The notes: generated from the sequence alone by a model not told the origin. Numbered from the stretch's first letter, positions 18,163-28,130 are shown. The stretch is 64,000 bases of DNA from Loktanella sp. IMCC34160 (GCF_004145845.1 NZ_SELP01000005.1:185616-249615); one strand, 5' to 3'. Numbers and translations: made by a program.

Positions 18163-18481
18163 GCGACAACCCCACGGACAGGACAAGCGCGCCGGCAAGC
18201 ATCGCCAGCAGCACGTTCTTGCGCCAATACCCGACCCCGAATGTCACCAGTGCCGCCATCAGGCGCACCGGGTCGGTCTGTCCATCGGTCGCCGCGGGCC
18301 ACAGCACCAGGGGTGCGACCATTCCCGGCAACACAGCCACGGGCGTATAGCGCAACATGCGCAGGACAACCGGCGGCAGCGGCCGGTCACCGATCAATCC
18401 GAGGAAGGAAAACCGGATCAGGTAGGTCCCCAGCGCCAGCGCTGCGATGATCCCCCAGACGGACGCGTCGGAATAGGTCAT
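18146..18481 (-). CDS. azlD: AzlD-type branched-chain amino acid transport subunit
   Basis: The 111-residue protein has about four hydrophobic helices and starts with an ATG overlapping the azlC stop by four bases (ATGA). In Bacillus and relatives AzlC and AzlD form a branched-chain amino acid exporter; the small subunit has this size and character. The VWGIIAALALGTYLIRFSF N-terminus is typical of the family. It is translated from the same message as azlC. Confidence 0.9.
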   Translation of the reverse strand: MTYSDASVWGIIAALALGTYLIRFSFLGLIGDRPLPPVVLRMLRYTPVAVLPGMVAPLVLWPAATDGQTDPVRLMAALVTFGVGYWRKNVLLAMLAGALVLSVGLSLTAPR

Positions 18482-19179
18482 GCGGCCCGCCTTTCCATCC
18501 ATGTTTCAAAACCAGCCCCGGCGCACATGGCCAGCCCGGCCGCGATCAACAGCCCCACGCCCGATGGCAACCCGGCCAGGAGCAGCGCCGCCACGATCGA
18601 CACCAACGCAGCCACAAGATGCGCCACCGTCCGCAGCATCGGCGCGATCAGGGCCAGAAAGGCGATCGGCAGCGCGAAATCCAGCCCGAAGGACGCGGGG
18701 ATCGCTGCGCCCAGTAGGATGCCCGCCAAAGACATGATGCACCAAAGGGTCGCAATGGGCAGGGCAATGCCGACGAAAAACGCCACCCGCGCGGGAACGG
18801 GCATATCGGGATCGTCTTCGTATCGCGCTACCCCCACCGCATAGCTTTGGTCGAAATTGAGGTAGGCGACCAAAGCCCGTTGCCACAGCGGCGCCTTGCC
18901 CAGGTAAGGGGCAAGCGAGGCCGAATACATTGCCATCCGCAGGTTTACGGCAAGCGAGGCGAGAAGAACCATCGCCACCGGCGCATTGTCGACCATCATT
19001 TGCAGGGCGGCGAATTGCGACGCCCCCGCGATCACAAGGACAGAAAAGCCCATCGCTTGCGCCAGTGACAGCCCCGCATCCGTGGCGACCACCCCGAACA
19101 GGGTCGAGAACGGCGCGACGACCAGAAGAAATGGCAGGGATCGGCCAACACCTTGCCAGAATGCCTTGCGCGTAGTCAT
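18478..19179 (-). CDS. azlC: AzlC-type branched-chain amino acid exporter, large subunit
   Basis: The 233-residue protein has about five to six hydrophobic helices and the conserved FSVLVIAGASQFAALQMM segment of the AzlC family near residue 50. It acts in the inner membrane with AzlD to export branched-chain amino acids. The ATG at 19179 follows a GGGGGGCG site; an ATG five codons upstream is an alternative. Divergent from the GNAT gene that follows. Confidence 0.92.
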   Translation of the reverse strand: MTTRKAFWQGVGRSLPFLLVVAPFSTLFGVVATDAGLSLAQAMGFSVLVIAGASQFAALQMMVDNAPVAMVLLASLAVNLRMAMYSASLAPYLGKAPLWQRALVAYLNFDQSYAVGVARYEDDPDMPVPARVAFFVGIALPIATLWCIMSLAGILLGAAIPASFGLDFALPIAFLALIAPMLRTVAHLVAALVSIVAALLLAGLPSGVGLLIAAGLAMCAGAGFETWMERRAA

Positions 19180-19262
19180 TCGCCCCCCAAACATGCCTCG
19201 GCCAACCCGTATCCGCGTCCGCTGGCATTGGCAATCCGGGCAAGAGGCGGCAAACTACGAGC

Positions 19263-19871
19263 ATGACAGACGGCCCCTTTTCCTTTGCAATCCGGCACGG
19301 GCTGCCGGACGAGTTTCGCGCTCAGGCTGCGGCGCTGTACTGGGCCGCCTTCCGGGACAAGCTGGGGCGGGTCATGGGCCCTGATCAGCGGGCAACCGGG
19401 TTTATCTCGCGGGTGTTGGACCCGGATCATGCCCTGTGCGCCATTGGCCCTGACGGGGATCTTCTGGGCGTGATCGGGTTCAAATCGCCCAAAGGTGCCT
19501 TTGTCGGCGGGTCATTCCGGGATTTTGTTGCGGTCTATGGGATGGCCGGGGCGGCGCTGCGCGTGGCGCTGATCTGGCGGCTTCAATCCGACATCGAAAA
19601 CGAACGCTTTCTGATCGACGGGCTGATCGTCGCGCCACATATGCGGGGGCGCGGCGTGGGCACCGCGCTTTTGCGCGCCATGCGGCAAGAGGCGGGCCGT
19701 CGCGGATACCATGAACTGCGCCTTGAAGTCGCGGACGGGAACGACGGGGCGCGGGCGCTGTATGATCGTCTGGGGTTCCGTGACATCGGCTGGACCGGAA
19801 CCGGGGCGCTGCGCCATGTGTTCGGATTTCGCGGGGCCACGACGATGGTCTGGCCCGTCTCGGGGCCCTAG
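19263..19871 (+). CDS. GNAT-family N-acetyltransferase
   Basis: The 202-residue protein has the GNAT acetyl-CoA motif APHMRGRGVGTALLRAM near residues 123-139 and the following ELRLEVADGNDGARALYDRLGF motif B. The substrate is unknown. It overlaps the convergent gene at its 3' end by four bases. Confidence 0.9.
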   Translation: MTDGPFSFAIRHGLPDEFRAQAAALYWAAFRDKLGRVMGPDQRATGFISRVLDPDHALCAIGPDGDLLGVIGFKSPKGAFVGGSFRDFVAVYGMAGAALRVALIWRLQSDIENERFLIDGLIVAPHMRGRGVGTALLRAMRQEAGRRGYHELRLEVADGNDGARALYDRLGFRDIGWTGTGALRHVFGFRGATTMVWPVSGP

Positions 19872-20899
19872 TCGAAGGCGCCTGTCACACGGCCCAGCAG
19901 CATGAAGGCCCGGGCAGTCCGGGTCTTTGCCAGATCGTCGATTTCCTCGTCCGTGGCATCGGTTTCGAATTCCACCAGCATCTGGTCGAACTTGCGCAGG
20001 AAATGGTGTGCAGCATCCCGAAAGATCGTGTCTTCACGCATCCGCCCGGCGGTCAGCGCAAGCGACGACCGGTCGCGGATGCCGCCCATCGCGGCGACGG
20101 ACCGGCCCCGCTCGCCCTTGGCAAAGCGACGCCAGACCTCGGGCCGGGCGCGGTCGGGGCGCATGTCGTCCATGTAGATGCCATCATGGCTCAGCAGGGT
20201 CAGGATGTCCTGAGCCGCCTGAATCAGAAGCTTGGCCTTGCGGTCGCGCAGGGCACGGCGCAGCGCGGCAAAGCCTTCTTCGTCCTTGTCTGTGTCGGGG
20301 AAATTCAACGCCCGGATCAGGACCGACCGGTCGATGGGCGGGATCGAATCCTCGACCGGGGTGCCCAGCGCAAGGGTCGGCTGGTCGTCGGCCGCAGCGG
20401 TCGGCGGGCTGGGCGGGTTTGCCGGGGGCCGCGCCACGGCGGTGCGGCTGGTGGCAAATGTGGCCAGCGCCGATTCCGTCTTTTGGGCAGAGCGGGCAAT
20501 TTCGTTCAGTTTCCGCTCGACCGAGCTTTGTGAAGGAACCGCGCTGCCGCGCGCCTGTCGGTCGGCCACATAGGTTTTGCGCATCGCGTCGATGGCAACC
20601 TGAAGGCGGCGCGATTCCTCGCGCACGATCCGGGCGGACCGGGCTGCGGCCGCCGCAACCCAGATCATTGCGACGGGTAGAAAGACCGCCATAAGGGTCA
20701 TGACAAAGCGCAGGCTGTCAAAGCCGGCGCTGCCCCCTTCGACCGGCTCCGATGGCACGAACATGAAGAACGCCCCGGCCGCGGCAAGCCAGCCAAGGCT
20801 CAGCACCAAGGCGATCACCTCGGTGCCGGTAAAGCGCGGTTCTTCGGGCCGGGTTGCGGCGGTCAGATCGCTTTCAGCCTTGTCATCGCGCGCTGCCAT
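19868..20899 (-). CDS. Conserved membrane protein with coiled-coil and alpha-helical C-terminal domain
   Basis: The 343-residue protein has two N-terminal hydrophobic helices (about residues 28-48 and 63-87) and a coiled-coil stretch (about 88-150). A proline-rich linker follows (ARPPANPPSPPTAA), then a helical soluble domain of about 170 residues. It lies immediately downstream of greA with 27 bases between them and may be co-transcribed. I recognise no named domain and assign no function. Confidence 0.85.
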   Translation of the reverse strand: MAARDDKAESDLTAATRPEEPRFTGTEVIALVLSLGWLAAAGAFFMFVPSEPVEGGSAGFDSLRFVMTLMAVFLPVAMIWVAAAAARSARIVREESRRLQVAIDAMRKTYVADRQARGSAVPSQSSVERKLNEIARSAQKTESALATFATSRTAVARPPANPPSPPTAAADDQPTLALGTPVEDSIPPIDRSVLIRALNFPDTDKDEEGFAALRRALRDRKAKLLIQAAQDILTLLSHDGIYMDDMRPDRARPEVWRRFAKGERGRSVAAMGGIRDRSSLALTAGRMREDTIFRDAAHHFLRKFDQMLVEFETDATDEEIDDLAKTRTARAFMLLGRVTGAFD

Positions 20900-20926
20900 G
20901 GGTCCCCTCGGGCCGGGTCATTCAAA

Positions 20927-21397
20927 CTAGTTATAGGAAATCTGAAGGATTTCGTAACTCTTCTCGCCGCCGGGGGTCCGCACTTCGACGCTGTCGCCGA
21001 CATCCTTGCCGATCAGCGCGCGGGCCAAAGGCGATTTGATGTTCAGCTTGCCCGCCTCGATATCGGCCTCGTATTCGCCAACGATCTGGAAGGTGCGTTC
21101 CTCGTCGGTGTCTTCGTCGACCAGCTGCACGGTGGCCCCGAATTTCACCGTGCCCGACAGTTTGGTCGGGTCGATCACATCCGCCAGCGAAATGACGCCT
21201 TCGAGTTCCTTGATACGGCCTTCGATGAACGACTGCTTTTCCTTGGCGGAATGGTATTCGGCATTCTCGGACAGGTCGCCATGTTCGCGGGCTTCGGCGA
21301 TAGCCTTGATGATCGCCGGCCGTTCGACCGACTTGAGCTGCTTCAGCTCTGCGTCGAGCTTGTCGTAGCCTGCGCGCGTCAGCGGAATCTTTTCCAT
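20927..21397 (-). CDS. greA: Transcription elongation factor GreA
   Basis: It stimulates RNA polymerase to cleave backtracked transcripts. The 156 residues are the normal length: an N-terminal antiparallel coiled coil with the tip acidic motif ([15 protein letters not shown], about residues 39-53) and a C-terminal FKBP-like domain with the [17 protein letters not shown] signature. The ATG at 21397 follows GGAAGG. Divergent from etf-QO. Confidence 0.97.
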   Translation of the reverse strand: MEKIPLTRAGYDKLDAELKQLKSVERPAIIKAIAEAREHGDLSENAEYHSAKEKQSFIEGRIKELEGVISLADVIDPTKLSGTVKFGATVQLVDEDTDEERTFQIVGEYEADIEAGKLNIKSPLARALIGKDVGDSVEVRTPGGEKSYEILQISYN

Positions 21398-21657
21398 GTC
21401 GCCTTCCCGTTTCGAATGAACCGTTGTGATGCAATCTGGCGTTCATAACCCGCCGGGCGGGATCAAAGTCAAGGGTGATGGGCGGCCTTTGCCCCCACCG
21501 ACCCGGAAAAACCCGGTGACCCGTGCAAGCCAGTCACAAGGTCGCGGCAGAGACATTTAACGTCGTGTCGTGATTGCCCTTGAAATACAGGTGCTGTAAC
21601 CCGTCACGAAAGAAAGTTTCGGGGGACCGCCCCAGACCATCAACAAAGGGAAAGGCC

Positions 21658-23295
21658 ATGGCCGAGATCGAACGCGAAGCAATGGAATACGACGTCGTCA
21701 TCGTCGGCGCAGGCCCGGCGGGTCTGAGCGCGGCAATCCGGCTCAAGCAGTTGGACGCGGACCTGAATGTCGTGGTTCTTGAGAAGGGCTCTGAAGTTGG
21801 CGCGCACATCCTGTCGGGTGCCGTTCTGGACCCGTCGGGCCTGAATGCGCTGATCCCCGATTGGAAGGAAAAGGGTGCGCCGATCACCGTTCCGGTGAAA
21901 GAAGACAACTTCTACGTCCTCGGCGAAGCAGGCCAGATGCGTCTGCCCAACTTTGCGATGCCGCCCCTGATGAACAACCACGGCAACTACATCGTGTCGA
22001 TGGGCAATGTCTGCCGCTGGATGGCCGAACAGGCCGAGGAAATGGGTGTCGAGATTTTCCCCGGCATGTCCTGTTCCGAACTGGTTTTCGGCGACAATGG
22101 CGAGGTGAAGGGCGTTGTCGCGGGCGAGTTTGGCAAGAACGCCGATGGCACCCCCGGCCCGCACTATGAACCGGGCATGGAACTGCACGGCAAATATGTG
22201 TTCCTGTCGGAGGGCGTGCGCGGGTCGTTGTCCAAGGAAGTGATCGCGAAATACGATCTGGCCAAGAATTCGGACGTGCAGAAATTCGGCGTCGGGATGA
22301 AGGAAATCTGGGAAATCGACCCCGCCAAGCACCGCGAAGGCACCGTGACCCACACCATGGGCTGGCCGCTTGGCAGCAATGCCGGGGGCGGGTCGTTCAT
22401 CTACCACCTCGACAACAACCAGGTTTACGTCGGCTTCGTGGTTCACCTGAACTACAAGAACCCGTACCTGTTCCCCTACATGGAATTCCAGCGGTTCAAG
22501 CATCACCCGATGGTCGCCGAGCTGCTGAAAGGCGGCAAGCGCGTCGCCTATGGCGCCCGCGCGATTTCCGAAGGCGGGTTCCAGTCGATCCCGCAGACCG
22601 CCTTCCCCGGCGGCTGTCTTCTGGGCTGCTCCGCTGGGCTGGTGAACGTGCCGCGGATCAAGGGCAACCACAACGCCATGTTTTCGGGCATCCACGCCGC
22701 AGAGGCCGCCCATGCCGCGATCAAGGCGGGCCGCGCCAGCGATACGCTGACCGAATACGATACCGCGCTGAAGTCCGGCCCCGTCGGCAAGGACCTCAAG
22801 AAGGTGCGCAACGTCAAACCGCTGTGGTCCAAATACGGGCTGGTTGCGTCGCTGGGGATCGGTGGGTTCGACATGTGGACGAACAACCTGTTCGGCCTGT
22901 CGCTGCTGGGCACGCTGAAGCATGGCAAATCGGACGCTGCCGCGACCGAAGAAGCCAGCAAGCACAAGCCGATCGACTATCCCAAGCCCGACGGCACGCT
23001 GTCCTTCGACCGTCTGACCAACGTCAGCTTCTCGATGACCAACCACGAGGAAAGCCAGCCCGCCCACCTGCGTCTGGCCGATGACAGCATCCCGATGTCG
23101 GTCAACATGCCGAAATTCGCGGAACCGGCGCAGCGCTACTGCCCTGCCGGGGTCTACGAAGTTGTGGATGACAAGTTTGTCATCAACTTCCAGAACTGCG
23201 TTCACTGCAAGACCTGCGATATCAAGGACCCCAGCCAGAACATCACCTGGACGGTTCCGCAGGGTGGCGACGGGCCGAATTACCCCAACATGTAG
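21658..23295 (+). CDS. Electron transfer flavoprotein-ubiquinone oxidoreductase
   Basis: This membrane-associated enzyme moves electrons from reduced ETF to ubiquinone, so it links acyl-CoA and choline-type dehydrogenases to respiration. The 545 residues match the family: an N-terminal FAD Rossmann motif (VVIVGAGPAGLS, about 14-25) and a C-terminal 4Fe-4S cluster site (CPAGVYEVV followed by NCVHCKTCDIKDP). The ATG at 21658 (MAEIERE) has an AAAGG site; an in-frame extension of 28 codons upstream is not family-like. A strong hairpin terminator follows. Confidence 0.96.
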   Translation: MAEIEREAMEYDVVIVGAGPAGLSAAIRLKQLDADLNVVVLEKGSEVGAHILSGAVLDPSGLNALIPDWKEKGAPITVPVKEDNFYVLGEAGQMRLPNFAMPPLMNNHGNYIVSMGNVCRWMAEQAEEMGVEIFPGMSCSELVFGDNGEVKGVVAGEFGKNADGTPGPHYEPGMELHGKYVFLSEGVRGSLSKEVIAKYDLAKNSDVQKFGVGMKEIWEIDPAKHREGTVTHTMGWPLGSNAGGGSFIYHLDNNQVYVGFVVHLNYKNPYLFPYMEFQRFKHHPMVAELLKGGKRVAYGARAISEGGFQSIPQTAFPGGCLLGCSAGLVNVPRIKGNHNAMFSGIHAAEAAHAAIKAGRASDTLTEYDTALKSGPVGKDLKKVRNVKPLWSKYGLVASLGIGGFDMWTNNLFGLSLLGTLKHGKSDAAATEEASKHKPIDYPKPDGTLSFDRLTNVSFSMTNHEESQPAHLRLADDSIPMSVNMPKFAEPAQRYCPAGVYEVVDDKFVINFQNCVHCKTCDIKDPSQNITWTVPQGGDGPNYPNM

Positions 23296-23307
23296 ACCAG
23301 ACCGGAT

Positions 23308-23330
23308 CGGGGCCCTGCGGGGCCCCGTTT
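23308..23330 (+). terminator. Rho-independent terminator after ETF-QO
   Basis: Perfect 8-bp stem CGGGGCCC / GGGCCCCG with a 4-base loop, followed by GTTTC. It lies 13 bases after the ETF-QO stop and before the TPR gene. Confidence 0.75.
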
Positions 23331-23435
23331 CATGTGCGGGAAACCGCCCTTTTCGGCCACCTGCGATTGCAGCGCCCCGGCGGGCGGACTAGGTATTGGG
23401 GGAACAGTGCCCCGCCCCCTCCGAAGGACCTCCCC

Positions 23436-25142
23436 TTGCCCCTCAAGACCGCCCGGACGCTTCTCCTCGCTGCCTCCCTCGCCGCCGTCGTTTCGCCGCT
23501 TGCCCTTCAGGCCGAAGCGGACGCGGGATCCTACCTTGCGGCGCGGCAGGCCGGGATGGACCGCGATTTCGCCGCCGCCGCCCGTTATTTCGAACAGAGC
23601 CTTCGCGGAGACCCGGACAACCCCGGCCTGCTGGACAGTCTGGTCAACGCACGGATGGCCCTTGGCGATCTGGACGGCGCCCTGCCCGCCGCGCGGCGGA
23701 TGAATGAACTTGGATACGAAAGCGCCTATGCCCGCGTCGCGGTGATGACCGCGCTTGTCCGGGACGAAGATTGGGAAGGCGTGTTCGGCCAGCTTGAAGC
23801 CGGGCAATCCATCGGGCCGCTGGTCGATGGGCTGATTCAGGGCTGGGCCTTCCTTGGAGAAGGCAAGGTCAGCCGCGCCTTTGACAGTTTCGACGAGGTG
23901 GCGGATACGCAGGGCCTGATCGCCTTCGGTCTTTACCACAAGGCGCTTGCGCTGGCCTCGGTTGGGGATTTCGAAGGGGCTGACGCGATATTTTCGATGC
24001 CGCCGACCGAAGGGATGCAGCGCACCAAACGGTCTGCGCTGGCCCATGCCGAGGTGTTGAGCCAGCTGGGCCGCAACCCCGATGCCGTGGCCATGCTGGA
24101 CGCGACCTTTGGCCGTGATCCGGAACCGACAGTGTCCGCCCTGCGGGCCCGTCTGGCGGCTGGCGAACCTGTTCCCTACGGGTTCGTCCGGACCCCGCAG
24201 GACGGCGTGGCCGAGGTGTTCTTTACCGTAGCCAGTGCCTTTGTCGAAGAAGCCGACGAAAGCTTTCTGCTGCTTTACACCCGGGCGGCCGAATTGCTGC
24301 GCCCGGATCATGCAGAGGCGCTGATCCTGACCGGCAGGCTGCTGGACCGGCTGGGCCGGCACGAACTGGCCAACGAGGCGTTTTCCCGGGTCAGCCCGCA
24401 GGATCCGGCGTTTTTCGCGGCCGAGATGGGGCGCGCCGATGCGCTGCGCAGTGCCGGCAAGGTGGATGCCGCGATTGAGGTCCTTCAGGCCCTCACCCGC
24501 AGTCACGGCGAGGTCGCCCTTGTCCATGCGACCCTGGGCGACTTCCTGCGCCAGACACTGGACTATGCCGCCGCGAACGATGCCTATACCCGGGCCCTCG
24601 ACCTTCAGGCCGACACCGACCCGGCCCGTTGGTTCGTCCTTTATACCCGCGCGATCACCTTTGAACGCATGGACCGCTGGGACGAGGCCGAGGCCGATTT
24701 CCGCGCGGCGCTGGCGCTGAACCCCGGCCATCCGTCGGTCCTGAACTACCTTGGCTATTCGCTGGTCGAGAAGCACATCAAGCTGGACGAGGCCCTGTCG
24801 ATGATCGAACAGGCCGTCGAAGCACAGCCCGACAACGGCGCCATCGTGGACAGCCTTGGCTGGGTTCTCTACCGGCTGGGCCGATACGACGATTCCATCG
24901 TCCACATGGAACAGGCCGCCGCGCTGGAGCCGCTGGACCCGGTGATCAACGACCATCTGGGCGATGTCCTTTGGGCCGTCGGGCGCGAGATCGAAGCCCG
25001 GTTCCAATGGCGCCGCGCCCTGTCGTTCGACCCCGATGAGGCAGAGGCGGAACGTATCCGTCGCAAGCTGGAGGTTGGGCTGGACGTCGTGTTGGAGGAA
25101 GAAGGGGCCGCGCCCCTGTCAGTTTCCCGTGACGACCGTTAA
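23436..25142 (+). CDS. TPR-repeat periplasmic protein
   Basis: The product is about 568 residues from a TTG start that has GAAGGA seven bases upstream. An N-terminal signal peptide is visible (LKTARTLLLAASLAAVVSPLALQAEA). The remainder is a chain of tetratricopeptide-type helical repeats, clearest in the C-terminal third (for example AEADFRAALALNPGHPSVLNY and the two repeats after it). Such proteins act as interaction scaffolds; a partner is not apparent. The next gene, ispE, begins inside its 3' end. Frame-extended starts upstream of the TTG have no signal-peptide character. Confidence 0.86.
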   Translation: MPLKTARTLLLAASLAAVVSPLALQAEADAGSYLAARQAGMDRDFAAAARYFEQSLRGDPDNPGLLDSLVNARMALGDLDGALPAARRMNELGYESAYARVAVMTALVRDEDWEGVFGQLEAGQSIGPLVDGLIQGWAFLGEGKVSRAFDSFDEVADTQGLIAFGLYHKALALASVGDFEGADAIFSMPPTEGMQRTKRSALAHAEVLSQLGRNPDAVAMLDATFGRDPEPTVSALRARLAAGEPVPYGFVRTPQDGVAEVFFTVASAFVEEADESFLLLYTRAAELLRPDHAEALILTGRLLDRLGRHELANEAFSRVSPQDPAFFAAEMGRADALRSAGKVDAAIEVLQALTRSHGEVALVHATLGDFLRQTLDYAAANDAYTRALDLQADTDPARWFVLYTRAITFERMDRWDEAEADFRAALALNPGHPSVLNYLGYSLVEKHIKLDEALSMIEQAVEAQPDNGAIVDSLGWVLYRLGRYDDSIVHMEQAAALEPLDPVINDHLGDVLWAVGREIEARFQWRRALSFDPDEAEAERIRRKLEVGLDVVLEEEGAAPLSVSRDDR

Positions 25143-25992
25143 GGGCCCCGCATATGCGAAGGTCAACCTGACCCTGCATGTCACCGGGCAGCGGGCCGAT
25201 GGCTATCACCTGTTGGACAGCCTTGTGGTGTTCACCGAATTGGCCGACGTCATTTCCGTCAATGTCGCGCCCGAAGGTCTGTCGCTGTCGGTGGGTGGTC
25301 CCTTTGCGCCGGGCGTTCCGACGAACGAAAAAAACCTTGCCCTTCAGGCCGCCGCGCTTTTGGGCTTTGTCCGGGGCGTGACCCTTGGGGCGCAGATCAC
25401 GCTGGACAAGCATCTGCCGCATGCCGCAGGTCTGGGCAGCGCGTCGGCCGATGCGGCGGCTGTTTTGCGGATGCTGCCCGAGGTCTGGAACGTCCCCCCC
25501 TTTCCGCCTGACGCGCCCGAGGTTCTGACCCTTGGCGCTGATGTGCCGGTTTGCACCCATGCCCCGGCCCCCGCCATCATGCAGGGGATTGGAGAGGTCG
25601 TGCGCCCGGCCCCGCGCCTGCCGCGCTGCGCCATGGTTCTGGTCAACCCCCGTGTCGAAGTGCCCACCGGACAGGTCTTTGCCGCCCTGCCGAACAAGCA
25701 GAACGCCCCGATGGAACCGATGCCCGAGGGCGCGGATTTCGAAACCTTCTGCGCGTGGTTGTCCCGGCAACGCAACGACCTGCAGCCCCCCGCGATCAAG
25801 ATCGCGCCCGAGGTTGAAACCGCCCTGGCCAAGCTGCGCCGGATGTCTGCCGTGAAATGGGCAGGGATGAGCGGGTCTGGCGCGACCTGCGTTGCGCTGG
25901 TCAAGGATATGGGCGCGGCCCGCCAGGTGGCCCGCGCGATCCAGGTTCAGGAAATGAGCTGGTGGGTGGTGCCCGCCCCGGTGCTTAGCTGA
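25129..25992 (+). CDS. ispE: 4-diphosphocytidyl-2-C-methyl-D-erythritol kinase
   Basis: It phosphorylates the 2-hydroxyl of CDP-methylerythritol in the MEP isoprenoid pathway, using ATP, in the cytoplasm. The 287 residues show the GHMP kinase motifs: AYAKVNLTLHVTGQRADGYH near the N-terminus, PHAAGLGSASADAAAVLR near residue 98 and the C-terminal MSGSGATCVAL. The likely start is the GTG at 25129, overlapping the TPR gene by 14 bases. Its product feeds isoprenoids to the polyprenyl synthase encoded convergently next to it. Confidence 0.93.
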   Translation: MTTVKGPAYAKVNLTLHVTGQRADGYHLLDSLVVFTELADVISVNVAPEGLSLSVGGPFAPGVPTNEKNLALQAAALLGFVRGVTLGAQITLDKHLPHAAGLGSASADAAAVLRMLPEVWNVPPFPPDAPEVLTLGADVPVCTHAPAPAIMQGIGEVVRPAPRLPRCAMVLVNPRVEVPTGQVFAALPNKQNAPMEPMPEGADFETFCAWLSRQRNDLQPPAIKIAPEVETALAKLRRMSAVKWAGMSGSGATCVALVKDMGAARQVARAIQVQEMSWWVVPAPVLS

Positions 25993-26983
25993 TCCGCGCC
26001 ACGACGTAATCTGCAAGGTCCGACAGCATGTCGCGGATGTCGTGTTCCGGCAGAAGCTGCAACTGTGCCTTGGCGTGGGCGATCCAGCGCAGGGCCTCGT
26101 CCCGCACGTCATCCAGCGCGTTGTGACGGGCCAGAAGTGACAGGGCGGTTTCAAGATCGCCCTCTTCCTGTTTGCCCTTCTCGATCGTGCGCTGCCAGAA
26201 GGCCCGTTCCTCGGCGTCGGCCTTGGCCACGGCCTTGATCACCGGCAGGGTCAGTTTCCGTTCGCGGAAGTCGTCGCCGATGTTCTTGCCGGTGGCACTT
26301 GTCCCGCCGTAGTCCAACAGGTCGTCGACCATCTGGAACGCGACGCCCAGCGCATCGCCATAGTCATAAAGCGCGCGCACATGGGTCTCGGGCGCACCCG
26401 CGATGACACCGCCCACCTCGGTCGCGGCGGAAAACAGCGCCGCGGTCTTGCCCCGCACCACCTTGAGATAGGTTTCCTCGGTCGTGCGCAGATCACGGGC
26501 GGCGGTCAGCTGCAGCACCTCGCCCTCGGCAATCGTGGCAGAGGCCCCGGCAAGGATTTCCAGAACCCGCATCGACCCGGTTTCGACCATCAGGAGGAAC
26601 GACCGGGCGAACAGGTAGTCCCCCACCAGAACCGAAGAGGTGTTGTCCCACAGTAGGTTCGCCGTTGGCCGGCCGCGCCGCTGGGCGCTTTCATCCACCA
26701 CATCGTCATGCAGCAGCGTGGCGGTGTGGATGAACTCGACCGTGGCGGCCAGATGAATGTGGAACGGTCCGTCATAGCCGCACATCTTGGCGGCGGCGAG
26801 GGTCAGCATGGGCCGCAGACGCTTCCCCCCGGCCTCGACCAGATGGGCGGTCACCTCGGGGATGCGCGGGGCGTGTTCGGATGCCATCCGCTCGCGGATC
26901 ATGACATTGACCGCATCCATTTCCGCCGAAAGGGCGGCTGCAAGCCTCTCGTGGGGCTTGGTGGCGGCAACATCAAGGCTCAT
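25985..26983 (-). CDS. ispB: All-trans polyprenyl diphosphate synthase (ubiquinone side chain)
   Basis: The 332-residue enzyme lengthens isoprenoid diphosphates by condensing IPP units. Both aspartate-rich Mg sites are intact: DDVVD at 93-97 (LLHDDVVDESAQRRG) and DDLLD at 220-224. GGKRLRPML near residue 52 is the IPP site. Product length is not readable, but Q-10 is usual in this family, so decaprenyl diphosphate synthase is the likely role. The ATG at 26983 has GGAG six bases upstream; upstream in-frame ATGs lack a site. Confidence 0.93.
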   Translation of the reverse strand: MSLDVAATKPHERLAAALSAEMDAVNVMIRERMASEHAPRIPEVTAHLVEAGGKRLRPMLTLAAAKMCGYDGPFHIHLAATVEFIHTATLLHDDVVDESAQRRGRPTANLLWDNTSSVLVGDYLFARSFLLMVETGSMRVLEILAGASATIAEGEVLQLTAARDLRTTEETYLKVVRGKTAALFSAATEVGGVIAGAPETHVRALYDYGDALGVAFQMVDDLLDYGGTSATGKNIGDDFRERKLTLPVIKAVAKADAEERAFWQRTIEKGKQEEGDLETALSLLARHNALDDVRDEALRWIAHAKAQLQLLPEHDIRDMLSDLADYVVARIS

Positions 26984-27039
26984 GCACGGCTCCGTCATCT
27001 GGATGGACAAAGGCGGGGGTGCGCCTTAGGTCTTTGTCC

Positions 27040-27255
27040 ATGAAGGAACTTCTGCGCACAACGGACCCGACGGTCATCGCCTTCGCCAAGGCTCTTCTGG
27101 ACGGAGAGGGTATAGACTGCTTCGAATTCGACGTAAACATGAGCGTCCTTGATGGAAGCCTTGGCATATTGCCGCGCCGGATCATGGTTCGCGATGCGGA
27201 TCTGTTCATGGCGCGGGCGGTGATGACGGACAATCAAATCGACCTTGGGCTATGA
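27040..27255 (+). CDS. DUF2007 family protein
   Basis: The 71-residue soluble protein has the DUF2007 pattern: MKELLRTTDPTVIAFAKALL, then D-G-E-G-I and a C-terminal V-R-D-A-D-L-x-x-A motif. The family resembles small signal-transducing or regulatory alpha/beta proteins and has no assigned function. Its stop overlaps the next start (ATGA). Confidence 0.88.
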   Translation: MKELLRTTDPTVIAFAKALLDGEGIDCFEFDVNMSVLDGSLGILPRRIMVRDADLFMARAVMTDNQIDLGL

Positions 27256-28010
27256 CCGACCCCGCGTTGACGCAGGATGATTTCCTTGGGGGAAAGGTCC
27301 GGCTGTGGCAACCCCGCAAAGGGTATCGCGCGGGCGTTGATCCGGTCCTTCTGGCCGCAAGTATCCCCGCACACCCCGGTCAGTCGGTTCTGGAACTGGG
27401 ATGCGGCGCAGGGGCGGCAAGCCTGTGCCTGTCGGCGCGGGTGTCGGGGCTGACCCTGACCGGGGTCGAGGTGCAGCCTTTCTATGCCGATCTTGCCCGA
27501 CGCAACGGGGCCGAGAATGGCGCAAGCCTGACCGTGGTCGAGGCGGACCTGCGCGCCCTGCCCCCGGACCTGCGCCAGCAGCGGTTCGATCACGTGATGA
27601 TGAACCCCCCATATTTCGACAGGCAGGCCAGCACGCGGGCGGATGATGATGGACGGGACGTCGCGCTTGGCGGTGATACCCCGCTCTCGGATTGGATCGA
27701 GGTTGGGGCGCGCCGGCTGGCCCCCCGGGGACATCTTTCTGTGATCCAGCGAATCGAACGCCTCCCCGAGGTTCTGACCGCCGTCACCGCACGGCTTGGG
27801 TCGGTGGTGGTGCGCCCGATTGCCGCGCGGAGCGGGCGGGCGCCAGGCCTGTTCCTGCTTCAGGCGCGTCAGGGTGGGCGGGCTGCCTTTCACCTGTCGG
27901 CGCCCCTGATCCTGCATGAAGGCCCCGAACACAGGAAGGATGGCGAGGACTACAGCGCCGCTGTGCAAGACATCCTGCGCAATGCCGGTCAATTGCCGAT
28001 CCGGGATTAA
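27252..28010 (+). CDS. tRNA1(Val) (adenine(37)-N6)-methyltransferase-like protein
   Basis: The 252-residue class I SAM-dependent methyltransferase has the SAM motif ELGCGAGA (48-55) and the catalytic NPPY motif (118-121) that marks N6-adenine or glutamine methylation. Length and layout match TrmN6/YfiC. It is coupled to the DUF2007 gene by a four-base overlap. Substrate assignment beyond the family is inference. Confidence 0.85.
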   Translation: MTDPALTQDDFLGGKVRLWQPRKGYRAGVDPVLLAASIPAHPGQSVLELGCGAGAASLCLSARVSGLTLTGVEVQPFYADLARRNGAENGASLTVVEADLRALPPDLRQQRFDHVMMNPPYFDRQASTRADDDGRDVALGGDTPLSDWIEVGARRLAPRGHLSVIQRIERLPEVLTAVTARLGSVVVRPIAARSGRAPGLFLLQARQGGRAAFHLSAPLILHEGPEHRKDGEDYSAAVQDILRNAGQLPIRD

Positions 28011-28130
28011 CGGCTTGGCAAGGAATGGCCGGCAACCCTTGCGTGCCAGATTGTTGCTGCCTTGCAGCGTGACAGTTGGCTGGAACTGTGATCGACTGAA
28101 CTTATCGCAACGCAAGACAGGAGGAATGCC